Positions 1 to 7,668 of a stretch of DNA of 64,000 nt are shown piece by piece. Within the stretch, counting starts at the first letter, position 1. Each line of letters starts with the position of its first letter. The stretch comes from Dyadobacter sp. Leaf189 (lineage in GTDB: Bacteria; Bacteroidota; Bacteroidia; Cytophagales; Spirosomataceae), in contig NZ_LMPS01000001.1 in assembly GCF_001424405.1 (NCBI RefSeq), forward strand, positions 1,547,999-1,611,998. The letters run 5' to 3'. The notes under the pieces were generated by a model that had not been told where the DNA came from, did no database searches, and saw only the letters and a list, made by a program, of their open reading frames with translations. The translations under genes were made by a program, and so were the position numbers.

Positions 1-108
1 AAATTCCTCAAATTCCCATTGCTCACGCACGTCAACAAGCACTGAACCTGGCTTTTTGGTCAAATCCAGTGCCTGTGACAAGCTGATATCAGAGTAACTC
101 TTACGCAT
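1..108 (-). CDS. Rhodanese-like domain protein (N-terminal 36 codons only)
   Basis: Only the first 36 codons are present; the rest lies before the window. The ATG at 108 follows the TAA of the helicase gene directly (TAA then ATG, no gap), so the two are probably co-transcribed and translationally coupled. The visible protein begins MRKSYSDISLSQAL and runs into SVLVDVREQWEFEEF. The pattern 'vlvDVRexxEfe' is the first strand-helix of rhodanese domains of the single-domain GlpE/PspE sort. The active-site cysteine loop would lie outside the window, so it is unknown whether this is an active sulfurtransferase or an inactive binding domain. Confidence 0.7.
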   Translation of the reverse strand, partial: MRKSYSDISLSQALDLTKKPGSVLVDVREQWEFEEF

Positions 109-1251
109 TTACCTCAATACAGCAAAAGGATGGTTGGTCTCAACCGGGATGTTTTTGGCGATCAGCTTGTGAATGTCGCGTAGAAAAAGCTTTTCTTCTT
201 TGTCGCAAAAGGAGATAGCAATCCCTTTTGCTCCCGCGCGGCCGGTCCGCCCAATCCTGTGAACATAAGTTTCCGGAATATTCGGGATTTCATAATTGAT
301 CACGTGGGTAAGATCGTCTACGTCAATTCCGCGGGCAGCGATATCAGTTGCTACCAAAACGCGGGTAGTCTGGCTTTTGAAGTTTTTCAATGCATTTTGA
401 CGTGCATTCTGCGATTTATTACCGTGGATAGCTTCCGATGTAACGCCGGCTTTTCTCAAAACCTTCACCACTTTATCGGCTCCGTGTTTGGTACGTGTAA
501 AAACCAATGCAGTTGAAATAGACTGGTCTTGCAAAATATGCAGCAGCAGCGAATTCTTATCCGATTTGTCCACAAAGAAAACAGACTGTCTGATCGTATC
601 AGCTGTGGATGAAACCGGAGTTACTTCCACTTTTACAGGCTGGTTCAGGATCGTTCCCGCAAGCTGCACAATTGCAGCCGGCATGGTAGCCGAGAAGAAA
701 AGTGACTGCCTTTTAGCCGGCAATAATTTTATAACTTTTTTGACGTCATGCACAAAACCCATATCCAGCATACGGTCTGCCTCGTCTAAAACGAAAAATT
801 CCAGCTGGTTGAGTTTAATGAAACCCTGGGTGATCAGGTCGAGCAAGCGGCCCGGTGTCGCCACCAGGATATCAACTCCTCTTCTTAATGCGTCGGTCTG
901 GGGCTTCTGCCCGACACCACCGAATATCACTGTATGTTTTAACCCGGTATGGCGGCCATAAGCAGCGAAACTTTCGCCGATCTGAATCGCAAGTTCCCTC
1001 GTTGGTGTTAGTATCAATGCGCGGATCCGCTGTCTCTCGGTATTGCCAACAGGCTTGTTGTAAAGCAGTTGCAACATAGGTATTGCAAAAGCGGCCGTTT
1101 TTCCTGTGCCGGTCTGCGCGCAGCCGAGCAGGTCTTTCTGGTCTAAAATAATCGGGATCGCTTTTGCCTGAATAGGGGTGGGGGTAGTGTATCCTTCTTC
1201 TTTCAGAGCCTTCGTAATAGGCTCAATGAGTGTTAATTCCTGAAATGTCAT
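109..1251 (-). CDS. rhlE: DEAD-box ATP-dependent RNA helicase, RhlE type
   Basis: A 380-aa cytoplasmic RNA helicase that unwinds short RNA duplexes with ATP. All core motifs are visible: Q motif (TPTPIQ, about 23-28), Walker A AQTGTGKT (about 45-52), [17 protein letters not shown] near residue 156, SAT, then in the second RecA domain [21 protein letters not shown] and HRIGRTGR. The protein stops soon after the helicase core, without the long basic tail of many RhlE/DeaD proteins. The compact core with this spacing is typical of the RhlE group used in ribosome assembly and RNA decay. The exact subgroup (RhlE versus DbpA or CshA) is inferred. The downstream rhodanese gene abuts its stop codon. 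Confidence 0.93.
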   Translation of the reverse strand: MTFQELTLIEPITKALKEEGYTTPTPIQAKAIPIILDQKDLLGCAQTGTGKTAAFAIPMLQLLYNKPVGNTERQRIRALILTPTRELAIQIGESFAAYGRHTGLKHTVIFGGVGQKPQTDALRRGVDILVATPGRLLDLITQGFIKLNQLEFFVLDEADRMLDMGFVHDVKKVIKLLPAKRQSLFFSATMPAAIVQLAGTILNQPVKVEVTPVSSTADTIRQSVFFVDKSDKNSLLLHILQDQSISTALVFTRTKHGADKVVKVLRKAGVTSEAIHGNKSQNARQNALKNFKSQTTRVLVATDIAARGIDVDDLTHVINYEIPNIPETYVHRIGRTGRAGAKGIAISFCDKEEKLFLRDIHKLIAKNIPVETNHPFAVLR

Positions 1252-1418
1252 TTGTTTTATTTAGCGGCTGTTTCAGATATTGATTCCCAGCCAGATTTTA
1301 TTGTGGCCAGCGGCCGACGGTATAACAGCAGTTACGTTTTTAACGTTCATGAAAAAATATCGCACGATTGTCTGCCCTTTTCATAAATTTAGCTAATTCT
1401 CATCAACCATATGTAGCC

Positions 1419-2243
1419 ATGATCAAAAACAGTACTTTAACATTCCTGCTCTCCCTCATGTTTTTTGCCGTACACGCGCAGGATATCATCGTCAGGAAAA
1501 ATGGAAAAACAGTCGAAGGAAAGGTAACCGAAGTAGGCGTCGACCGCATTACTTACAAGATTAACAAGGAAGAGAGCAGCGCCAATTTCGTGATCCTCAA
1601 AAAGGATGTTCTACGCATTGAATTCGAAAATGGACAAACCGTTTTCATGACCGACCGAATTGATGGTGGCCGGGCCAGGACCGTCGTAGAACGTGAAAAT
1701 GAAGATTTCGGCGCTAACCTGATCAACATCTCTCCATTTAAAGCACTTGACAGCGGCCCCGGTTTCGGCATCAGCTACGAGCGTATAGTGGACAAAAAAG
1801 GCTATTTCGGAATCATTATTCCGCTGACTGTCACCATTCCTGGAACTTCCACCTACATCTTTGACGTGTCAGATAACAATGGATCTTACATGTTCTATTT
1901 TTCTCCCGGTTTAAAAATCTATCCATTCGGACAGCGAAAAGTTACCTATGCCGTCGGTCCGAACTTCTTCTTCGGCAAAGGCGAAAGATGGAATAATTCA
2001 TCGATCTACGATCCCAATACAGGCGGGTATATCTCAAACGAGCAAAACACTGAATGGGTGAGAATGGGCTTGCTGGTTAACAACTACATTAATTTTCAGG
2101 TTACACCCAAATTTCAGATCAGCCTCAACGGTGGCCTGGGTTCCAGGTATGTGGACCGGGAAAAGTACCAGGTATCTACCACCGTTATCCGTGGCCTGCA
2201 GGTAACCGGCGAATTCAGTTTCAGCCTCGGATTCAGGTTCTGA
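1419..2243 (+). CDS. Secreted or outer-membrane beta-barrel-like protein, unknown function
   Basis: About 274 aa from the ATG at 1419. This start is preferred over an upstream non-ATG start at 1368 because it opens a clean signal peptide (MIKNSTLTFLLSLMFFAVHA) with cleavage before QD. The mature N-terminus (DIIVRKNGKTVEGKVTEVG...ILKKDVLRIEFENG) resembles the short domain seen before barrel domains in many Bacteroidota exported proteins. The rest alternates aromatic and polar residues in strand-like segments and ends GEFSFSLGFRF, a typical outer-membrane C-terminal strand with final Phe. It is probably a small barrel in the outer membrane. No function can be assigned. It stands alone, convergent with the downstream peptidase gene (12 bp between stops). 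Confidence 0.75.
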   Translation: MIKNSTLTFLLSLMFFAVHAQDIIVRKNGKTVEGKVTEVGVDRITYKINKEESSANFVILKKDVLRIEFENGQTVFMTDRIDGGRARTVVERENEDFGANLINISPFKALDSGPGFGISYERIVDKKGYFGIIIPLTVTIPGTSTYIFDVSDNNGSYMFYFSPGLKIYPFGQRKVTYAVGPNFFFGKGERWNNSSIYDPNTGGYISNEQNTEWVRMGLLVNNYINFQVTPKFQISLNGGLGSRYVDREKYQVSTTVIRGLQVTGEFSFSLGFRF

Positions 2244-2255
2244 TCATGCAATAAT

Positions 2256-3986
2256 CTATTTAACAACCCTGAAAACCGGATACCGCAAGTATTCCTTCTC
2301 GCGGTAAACCGACTGATCATAAATAAAGTCGAGCTGGGCATTTGCATTCTTTGCAAACTCCGGTTCGGCTTTCTTTTTTGCTTCCAGCTTTTGTTTCAGC
2401 TCAGGTGATTTGGCAAGAAGCGCCGCCGCCAGATCTTCAAAGACATAATTGGAATAATGCTCCTTCGCCTGCAAAATCGTGTCAAAGAAATTCCATTTGA
2501 AAAAGGAGTCCACTGCTTTCGGTTCCAATGTTTCTACAATATAGCGGTTAGTCCATTGGTTGACAGGTATATACCAGTCTCCTTTCTTGAAGGGAAGCCT
2601 TTGTTTTTCAGTTCTGACATTTACGCTGGTATGCCAGTAATGTCCCTCAAATGGCGACTTTGGTGATTCCAGATCTTCTATATAGTAGGTTTCAACATCA
2701 AGTTCCGTATCTTTTTCAAGCTGCTGCATGGATACCTGGTTGAGTTTCAACAATGCAACTACGTTATGCCAGCCTTGCGGAATCACATATGCATCTGGTT
2801 TCGTGACTTCGTCCAGCGGAACGTAAGTATCATAGAAAGGGATTGTTTTGGTAAATGGCTTTGTGCGGTCATAATGAAGCCGCTGGGCTCCGGTTACCTC
2901 GCTTTTGATATACTCTGGTTCGTACCCTTTGAATTCGATCTGCGTATTTTTCTCCTTATCCACCTGCCAGGTTATCGCAAATCGCTCCTGCGTTTTCACC
3001 GATTCTTTCGTTTCCTGGCGTAATTTCAGCAGCTTGTTCCTGTTAGCAGCCAGGAATTTGAGGTTCCCGTGCAGGTAAGCGTACGTGACCTTCACACGCT
3101 GATCGTACGGTTTGAGCATGTGGGTCTCTGTCATCACACCAATCGTGTGAAACAATGCCGCATAACCCGTAGAATACCGCGGCCAGTCAGGAAACTGAAC
3201 AAATCCTTTGTCGGGCGTCTGGCCCCAGGCATTTACATAAGGAGTGGATTCAAACCCTGCCTCTTTCAGGTGTTTGTACATATAAGGCAGGAAAACATCA
3301 TTGTTGAAATCGCCCAGCGGTCCGCCCAGCTTGTCTTTCTGCGCATAGTCGAGGGTCATCACATATTGGTAATCTGCTCCATTGCTTACGTGCGTATCTG
3401 CAAAAAGATCGGGGTCCAGCTCGTGGAAAATAGCCGCGAAACTCCGTGCATTTCGCGTATCACTTTTGATGAAGTCTCTGTTCAGGTCATAATTGCGCGC
3501 ATTTCCCCGAAATCCATATTCCTCAGGACCTTCCTGATTGGTGCGCGTCGTACTGTTCCGGTTCAATGCGCCGCCAATGTTATAGAATGGAATAATTGCA
3601 AGCACCACACTATCCATTTCAGGGTACTTACCTGGATTTGTTACGATATCCCTGAGTAGCATCATGGAAGCATCCACGCCGTCGGATTCTCCCGGGTGAA
3701 TCGCATTGTTGACGAACAAAATTGCCTTGCGCTGCGCTTTCAGCTTTTTAATATCAAAAACCTTGTTTTTCGAATACAGTACCAGGTGCAGCGGCCAGCC
3801 ACTATCTGTCGGGCCTTTTTCGGTGATCTGAATCTGCGGGAAATTCTTTGCGAGCAGTTTATAAAACGCGATACCTTCATCGTAAGTCGGTGTTTGCTTG
3901 CCGCCGCTTGTTTCAAAACGCGTTTTGTACTGGGCATTCGCAAAAAGGTGGGTAAGAAGCAGGAGTGAAATCAGCAGTATTCGCAT
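2256..3986 (-). CDS. M14 family zinc carboxypeptidase, exported
   Basis: A 576-aa protein with a signal peptide (MRILLISLLLLTHLFANAQ). The M14 zinc site is readable: His97 and Glu100 in NAIHPGESDG, the third ligand His199 in FADTHVSNG, and a candidate catalytic Glu287 in VMTETHM. RNYDLNRDF (about 164-172) matches the substrate-binding Asn-Arg region. It should remove C-terminal residues from peptides in the periplasm or outside the cell. The roughly 250-residue C-terminal extension after the catalytic domain is strand-rich and common in Bacteroidota M14 proteins. It is longer than the roughly 300-aa catalytic unit. Its upstream neighbour on the same strand is a lipase, so both may be secreted scavenging enzymes. 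Confidence 0.9.
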   Translation of the reverse strand: MRILLISLLLLTHLFANAQYKTRFETSGGKQTPTYDEGIAFYKLLAKNFPQIQITEKGPTDSGWPLHLVLYSKNKVFDIKKLKAQRKAILFVNNAIHPGESDGVDASMMLLRDIVTNPGKYPEMDSVVLAIIPFYNIGGALNRNSTTRTNQEGPEEYGFRGNARNYDLNRDFIKSDTRNARSFAAIFHELDPDLFADTHVSNGADYQYVMTLDYAQKDKLGGPLGDFNNDVFLPYMYKHLKEAGFESTPYVNAWGQTPDKGFVQFPDWPRYSTGYAALFHTIGVMTETHMLKPYDQRVKVTYAYLHGNLKFLAANRNKLLKLRQETKESVKTQERFAITWQVDKEKNTQIEFKGYEPEYIKSEVTGAQRLHYDRTKPFTKTIPFYDTYVPLDEVTKPDAYVIPQGWHNVVALLKLNQVSMQQLEKDTELDVETYYIEDLESPKSPFEGHYWHTSVNVRTEKQRLPFKKGDWYIPVNQWTNRYIVETLEPKAVDSFFKWNFFDTILQAKEHYSNYVFEDLAAALLAKSPELKQKLEAKKKAEPEFAKNANAQLDFIYDQSVYREKEYLRYPVFRVVK

Positions 3987-4008
3987 TGTATAATCGGGGG
4001 AAACGGAT

Positions 4009-5157
4009 TTAGTATTTATATCTTTCTATCAGGTACAGATAGGGCGCTGTGAGGTGATGGACAAAAATATCCTTTTCAGAATCGGGGAAATTGCGATAAT
4101 ACGCTTCGTCCGGCAATAATGTGATAGTCGGACCAATGCGGACGTAGTTACTCGTATTCGCATAAACCGGCGGTTGAAATTCAGGAAGTACTTTTTTGAC
4201 AGATTTTGAAGCATAATTGCCAAGATACTTCACGTAGTTCCGTTGCGCCTTCATACTGGGGTTACGCATTTTCTTATACGCATGCTTCATCGCAACCCGT
4301 GCGATCAGCTTTTGCTTTTTGATGATACCATCTATGTTTTTAAATGGATTGGTTTTATTGAAATCGTCGAGCGTCTGCACGGAAAATGGAACCTCGGGAA
4401 TCCAGTCAGCCGCATTCACTACATTGTAACCCCAACCTCCGTCGATCAGGTGCTCATATTCATAGCCAAAGTAAGTATTACCCACTTTCGGGGCGGCACT
4501 GCAATACGTTTTGAACCTGATATCCTTCGGCAGCTTCCCCTCTTTCTGGAGTGCATATAAGTGCGCTGTCAGCAAGTAAGCGATTGCGCCGCCCTGGCTG
4601 TGCCCCATGATCAGAAATTCACGTGTTCCGGCCTGGTACATAGAATCTACTTTAGGGACGATATCCCTCGCGAGGAATGCAGTGCCGACCAGCCAGCCGA
4701 TGTGCACAGCTGCTTTTGGGTGATCGGCCAGATGATAACTAAAGGTAAATGTGCTGGAAAGCTGCAGTTCTCCCCTGGCTGGCACCATCGCCGCGTAGAA
4801 GTTTTCAAGCCAGCCCGTCGGGTTCAGCGTAGTGCCCCGCACATTGATAGCCGCCACCCGATCATTTTTCTTCCATAAACCCCATTTGTTATCAAGACCT
4901 ACAATGGGAGATTGGTAGACGGACTGGTAATGCGCAGGCCGTGGAACAACTATTTTGGGACGTGTGGTATCGGTTTTAGTTGAATCGTAAAGGAGCACAT
5001 GCATTTGGAAGAGCTCCGTGTATTCTGCTTTATCAAATCCCGGCCGTAACTGGTCCCGCGCTGCAACGTAGTTTGAAATAAATGCAAGAGCAAATGCGGG
5101 CAAGATCCTGCACAGGTACATTTTCGTGAAAATATGCGGGAAGAAAGGCTTTTCCAT
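4009..5157 (-). CDS. Class 3 (Fungal_lipase type) alpha/beta-hydrolase, exported
   Basis: A 382-aa hydrolase. The nucleophile elbow is GHSQGG with Ser187 in FLIMGHSQGGAIAYLL. A candidate catalytic Asp lies in AADWIPEVP and a candidate His in the C-terminal FVHHL, the order expected for class 3 lipases. Two starts are possible: the ATG at 5157, or an internal ATG at 5121 giving the tidier signal peptide MYLCRILPAFALAFISNYVAA. Neither has a clear ribosome binding site. It probably hydrolyses lipid or other esters in the periplasm or outside the cell; the substrate is unknown. It lies 22 bp upstream of the M14 peptidase on the same strand and is divergent from the antiporter gene. Confidence 0.8.
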   Translation of the reverse strand: MEKPFFPHIFTKMYLCRILPAFALAFISNYVAARDQLRPGFDKAEYTELFQMHVLLYDSTKTDTTRPKIVVPRPAHYQSVYQSPIVGLDNKWGLWKKNDRVAAINVRGTTLNPTGWLENFYAAMVPARGELQLSSTFTFSYHLADHPKAAVHIGWLVGTAFLARDIVPKVDSMYQAGTREFLIMGHSQGGAIAYLLTAHLYALQKEGKLPKDIRFKTYCSAAPKVGNTYFGYEYEHLIDGGWGYNVVNAADWIPEVPFSVQTLDDFNKTNPFKNIDGIIKKQKLIARVAMKHAYKKMRNPSMKAQRNYVKYLGNYASKSVKKVLPEFQPPVYANTSNYVRIGPTITLLPDEAYYRNFPDSEKDIFVHHLTAPYLYLIERYKY

Positions 5158-5325
5158 GAAGAATAGTTACAGGTGAATGCTGCCGGCAAATCACATTCTT
5201 AAATGTAGGAAAGAATCAGTTTAAAATGCTGAAAACAGTCGGCGGCATTCTCTGAAATGGGCAAACCTTGTCAATTACAGAACATTAGAATACCCTTAGA
5301 ATTACCCCTGCTCACCCGGCCTGAA

Positions 5326-5356
5326 TTGAATACTTTATCAGTAATCGTTATTTTTG
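5326..5356 (+). promoter_or_regulatory. Bacteroidota-type promoter for the antiporter gene
   Basis: TTG at 5326-5328 and TATTTTTG at 5349-5356 are separated by 20 nt. They match the Bacteroidota sigma-A pattern (TTTG/TTG at -33, TAnnTTTG at -7) and end 19 nt before the ATG at 5376. The rest of the 218-nt gap between the divergent lipase and antiporter genes shows nothing else I recognise. Confidence 0.5.
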
Positions 5357-5375
5357 ACTAGTCTAAATTTTTTTT

Positions 5376-6644
5376 ATGGAGCTGTATTACTCGTTTTCTG
5401 CCTTAATTGTCCTTTCTGCTGTCTTTTCCTACATCAATGCGAGGTTCTTAAAGTTACCTGCTTCCATTGGTGTTATGGTGATCGCACTGATTGTTTCCAT
5501 GGGCCTGATTGCGACTGACAGCCTCTTTCCAAGAACGTTTTTGCGCATCTCCACATTGATCGCAAGTGTGGACCTTACCGAGATCCTGATGGGCGCCATG
5601 CTGAACTTCCTACTGTTCGCAGGCGCGATCCACCTGCACCTGGAAGATCTCAGGGAGCAGCGGATCCCCGTTATTGTATTTTCGACGATCAGCGTGGTGA
5701 TTTCTACCTTCGTGATCGGCTTTATGATGTTCAACCTGCTGCCGCTCACAGGTATTCACATTCCATTGATCCAGTGCCTTGTTTTCGGCGCATTGATTTC
5801 CCCCACAGATCCTATTGCAGTACTCGGTATTTTGAAGCAGGCTGGCGTGCCCAAATCACTCGAAACAAAGATTGCCGGCGAGTCGCTCTTCAATGACGGC
5901 GTGGCTGTTGTGGTTTTCATTTTAATGCTGGCAATTGCCCGGGGAGAGGAGGTAAATACTTCGTTTAGCGGCATTTCCATGCTTTTGATCAAGGAAGCGC
6001 TGGGCGGCATTGTGCTGGGATTATTACTTGGTTTTGTCGGTTCGCAAATGATCTACCGGGTTGACGGATATAATGTGCACGTTTTGATCACGCTGGCGAT
6101 TGTCATGGGCGGGCACCTTGCGGCTCAGGCGATGCACATGTCGGGACCGCTGGCTATGGTTGCGGCCGGTCTTGTTGTAGGTAATTATGGTAAAAATCTG
6201 GGTGGCGTTTCGGAAACGGAACGTGACTATATCGATAAGTTCTGGGAGCTTGTCGACGAAATATTAAATGCGATTTTGTTCCTGATCATCGGTTTCGAGC
6301 TGTTGCTTATTCCTGATTTGAAGCAATACGGCTGGGCGGGTATCGTGGCAATCGTGGTGGTACTTTTCGCGCGGTTTATCTCCATTTACATTCCGGTGAG
6401 GCTTATCCCATTCCGTAACCGGTTTGGCAAGAAATCTATTACGATCCTGGTATGGGGAGGCTTGCGGGGCGGGGTCTCCATTGCGCTCGCCTTATCGATA
6501 GATAGTGGATTAAGCAAGGATATCCTGCTTGCAATCACCTATTTCGTGGTACTGTTCTCGATAATCGTGCAGGGACTAACAGTAGGCAAGCTGACTGCCA
6601 AAATGAGCAATGCAGAAGATTTTTCTGATTCAGAGAACGCGTGA
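5376..6644 (+). CDS. Cation:proton antiporter, CPA1 (NhaP) family
   Basis: A 422-aa inner-membrane protein with about 12-13 hydrophobic segments. It exchanges Na+ (or K+) for H+ to control cytoplasmic pH and sodium. Characteristic CPA1 sites are present: SPTDPIAVLGILK and AGESLFNDGVAVVVF, which carry the ion-binding acidic residues, and WGGLRGGVSIALAL in the C-terminal half. The length fits the short bacterial NhaP form, without a long C-terminal cytosolic domain. Its last 15 bases overlap the end of the convergent AlgX-like gene, so there is no room for a separate terminator. Confidence 0.92.
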   Translation: MELYYSFSALIVLSAVFSYINARFLKLPASIGVMVIALIVSMGLIATDSLFPRTFLRISTLIASVDLTEILMGAMLNFLLFAGAIHLHLEDLREQRIPVIVFSTISVVISTFVIGFMMFNLLPLTGIHIPLIQCLVFGALISPTDPIAVLGILKQAGVPKSLETKIAGESLFNDGVAVVVFILMLAIARGEEVNTSFSGISMLLIKEALGGIVLGLLLGFVGSQMIYRVDGYNVHVLITLAIVMGGHLAAQAMHMSGPLAMVAAGLVVGNYGKNLGGVSETERDYIDKFWELVDEILNAILFLIIGFELLLIPDLKQYGWAGIVAIVVVLFARFISIYIPVRLIPFRNRFGKKSITILVWGGLRGGVSIALALSIDSGLSKDILLAITYFVVLFSIIVQGLTVGKLTAKMSNAEDFSDSENA

Positions 6645-7664
6645 TTTAGCAGAAACCATGCTGTTGATCTCCGCATTTACCTTGTTGAGCCACAAGTACT
6701 GCCCGGCACAGGTCCAATGCGAGTCGCCTTTAAGATAAGAACTGCGTCCCATTTTGCGGAAATCGGCAAGTACGTCGATTGTCGGCATATTCAGTTTCGG
6801 GTGGGCGTAAATGCGTTCGATCAGATGATTGTAAACACCGTACCCGGGATTTAATACGGAAACTTTATTGGGTATCACAGACAAGAAAACATGCGCAAAT
6901 CCTATGGATTCAGCAAACTTGCGACTTTCATTCAGGTTGAGTACCATCGTATCGATTTCACCATTACTCACTTCCTTGAAAGAAGATGTTACGCCGGCAG
7001 TGTCGGTATCCATATAGAAAACCATATCCTGGTCATTATTCACCATCGTTACGGATTCATTAACACGATCGAAAAGTCGGTGCTGCAGATCTGCTCTCCA
7101 TTCCTTAACACGCAGGAAAAAGTCATTCTGGAATAAAACAGCGTCCAGCCTGTCGCGTGTGTAGGTCGCATTGAAAGCATCGTCAAGCCTGTTCATAAAC
7201 GGAGGCGGTGATACCTCAGTCCTGAAAGTTGCAGTATCGGGGATCAGTACCTGAATCGGGCTAACCATTTTCTGGCGAAAATGTCTTTCTACTGATTCTA
7301 AAAGCAGTATGTTAGTCTCTGTGGTATCAAGCTTGATATGCAGGAAATCAGACCAATGGACGTAGGTATATGCATCAACAGAAAAGTCCTTCAAGCCCAC
7401 GCGCTGCGCTTCCGTAAAGCTGTCTCCAATGATATAAAGGTGAACTTTGCGCATTCCCGGCGCTTTGGCGGGCGGAATGTAATCGGTGCATGTGCGCCTG
7501 GGATCTTTGAAGTCCGATAGGTTCGATAACCTGTAAAGGTCTCCGTATTGGTAACCATCGTTGATAAGCTTCCATTCTCCCACCTTCGTAAGCAGATACT
7601 GACTTTGCCCGATCGCAAAAACGACCGAGCCAAGAATCAGCAACAAGTATTTCAGAATCTTCAT
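6630..7664 (-). CDS. SGNH-type AlgX/DHHW-like protein, candidate glycan O-acetylation factor
   Basis: A 344-aa protein with an N-terminal hydrophobic segment (MKILKYLLLILGSVVFAIG), a signal peptide or anchor. It has IIGDSFTEAQ near residue 77, the SGNH block I serine, and GDSHWTCAGQ near residue 317, which fits the DxHW motif of the AlgX/AlgJ/DHHW group. In those families the serine-histidine-aspartate site moves acetyl groups onto exported polysaccharides in the periplasm. Similarity is limited to these motifs, so the family call is moderate. It is the last gene of the minus-strand glycan locus, 4 bp after the 894-aa gene. No MBOAT partner is seen; a type 3 acyltransferase is nearby. Confidence 0.65.
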   Translation of the reverse strand: MKILKYLLLILGSVVFAIGQSQYLLTKVGEWKLINDGYQYGDLYRLSNLSDFKDPRRTCTDYIPPAKAPGMRKVHLYIIGDSFTEAQRVGLKDFSVDAYTYVHWSDFLHIKLDTTETNILLLESVERHFRQKMVSPIQVLIPDTATFRTEVSPPPFMNRLDDAFNATYTRDRLDAVLFQNDFFLRVKEWRADLQHRLFDRVNESVTMVNNDQDMVFYMDTDTAGVTSSFKEVSNGEIDTMVLNLNESRKFAESIGFAHVFLSVIPNKVSVLNPGYGVYNHLIERIYAHPKLNMPTIDVLADFRKMGRSSYLKGDSHWTCAGQYLWLNKVNAEINSMVSAKSRVL

Positions 7665-7668
7665 TTAA

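Noticed and set aside
3069-3659. 196-codon plus-strand frame inside the M14 peptidase gene
   Set aside because: It is antisense to conserved catalytic sequence, shows no domain features and is a shadow of the real gene.
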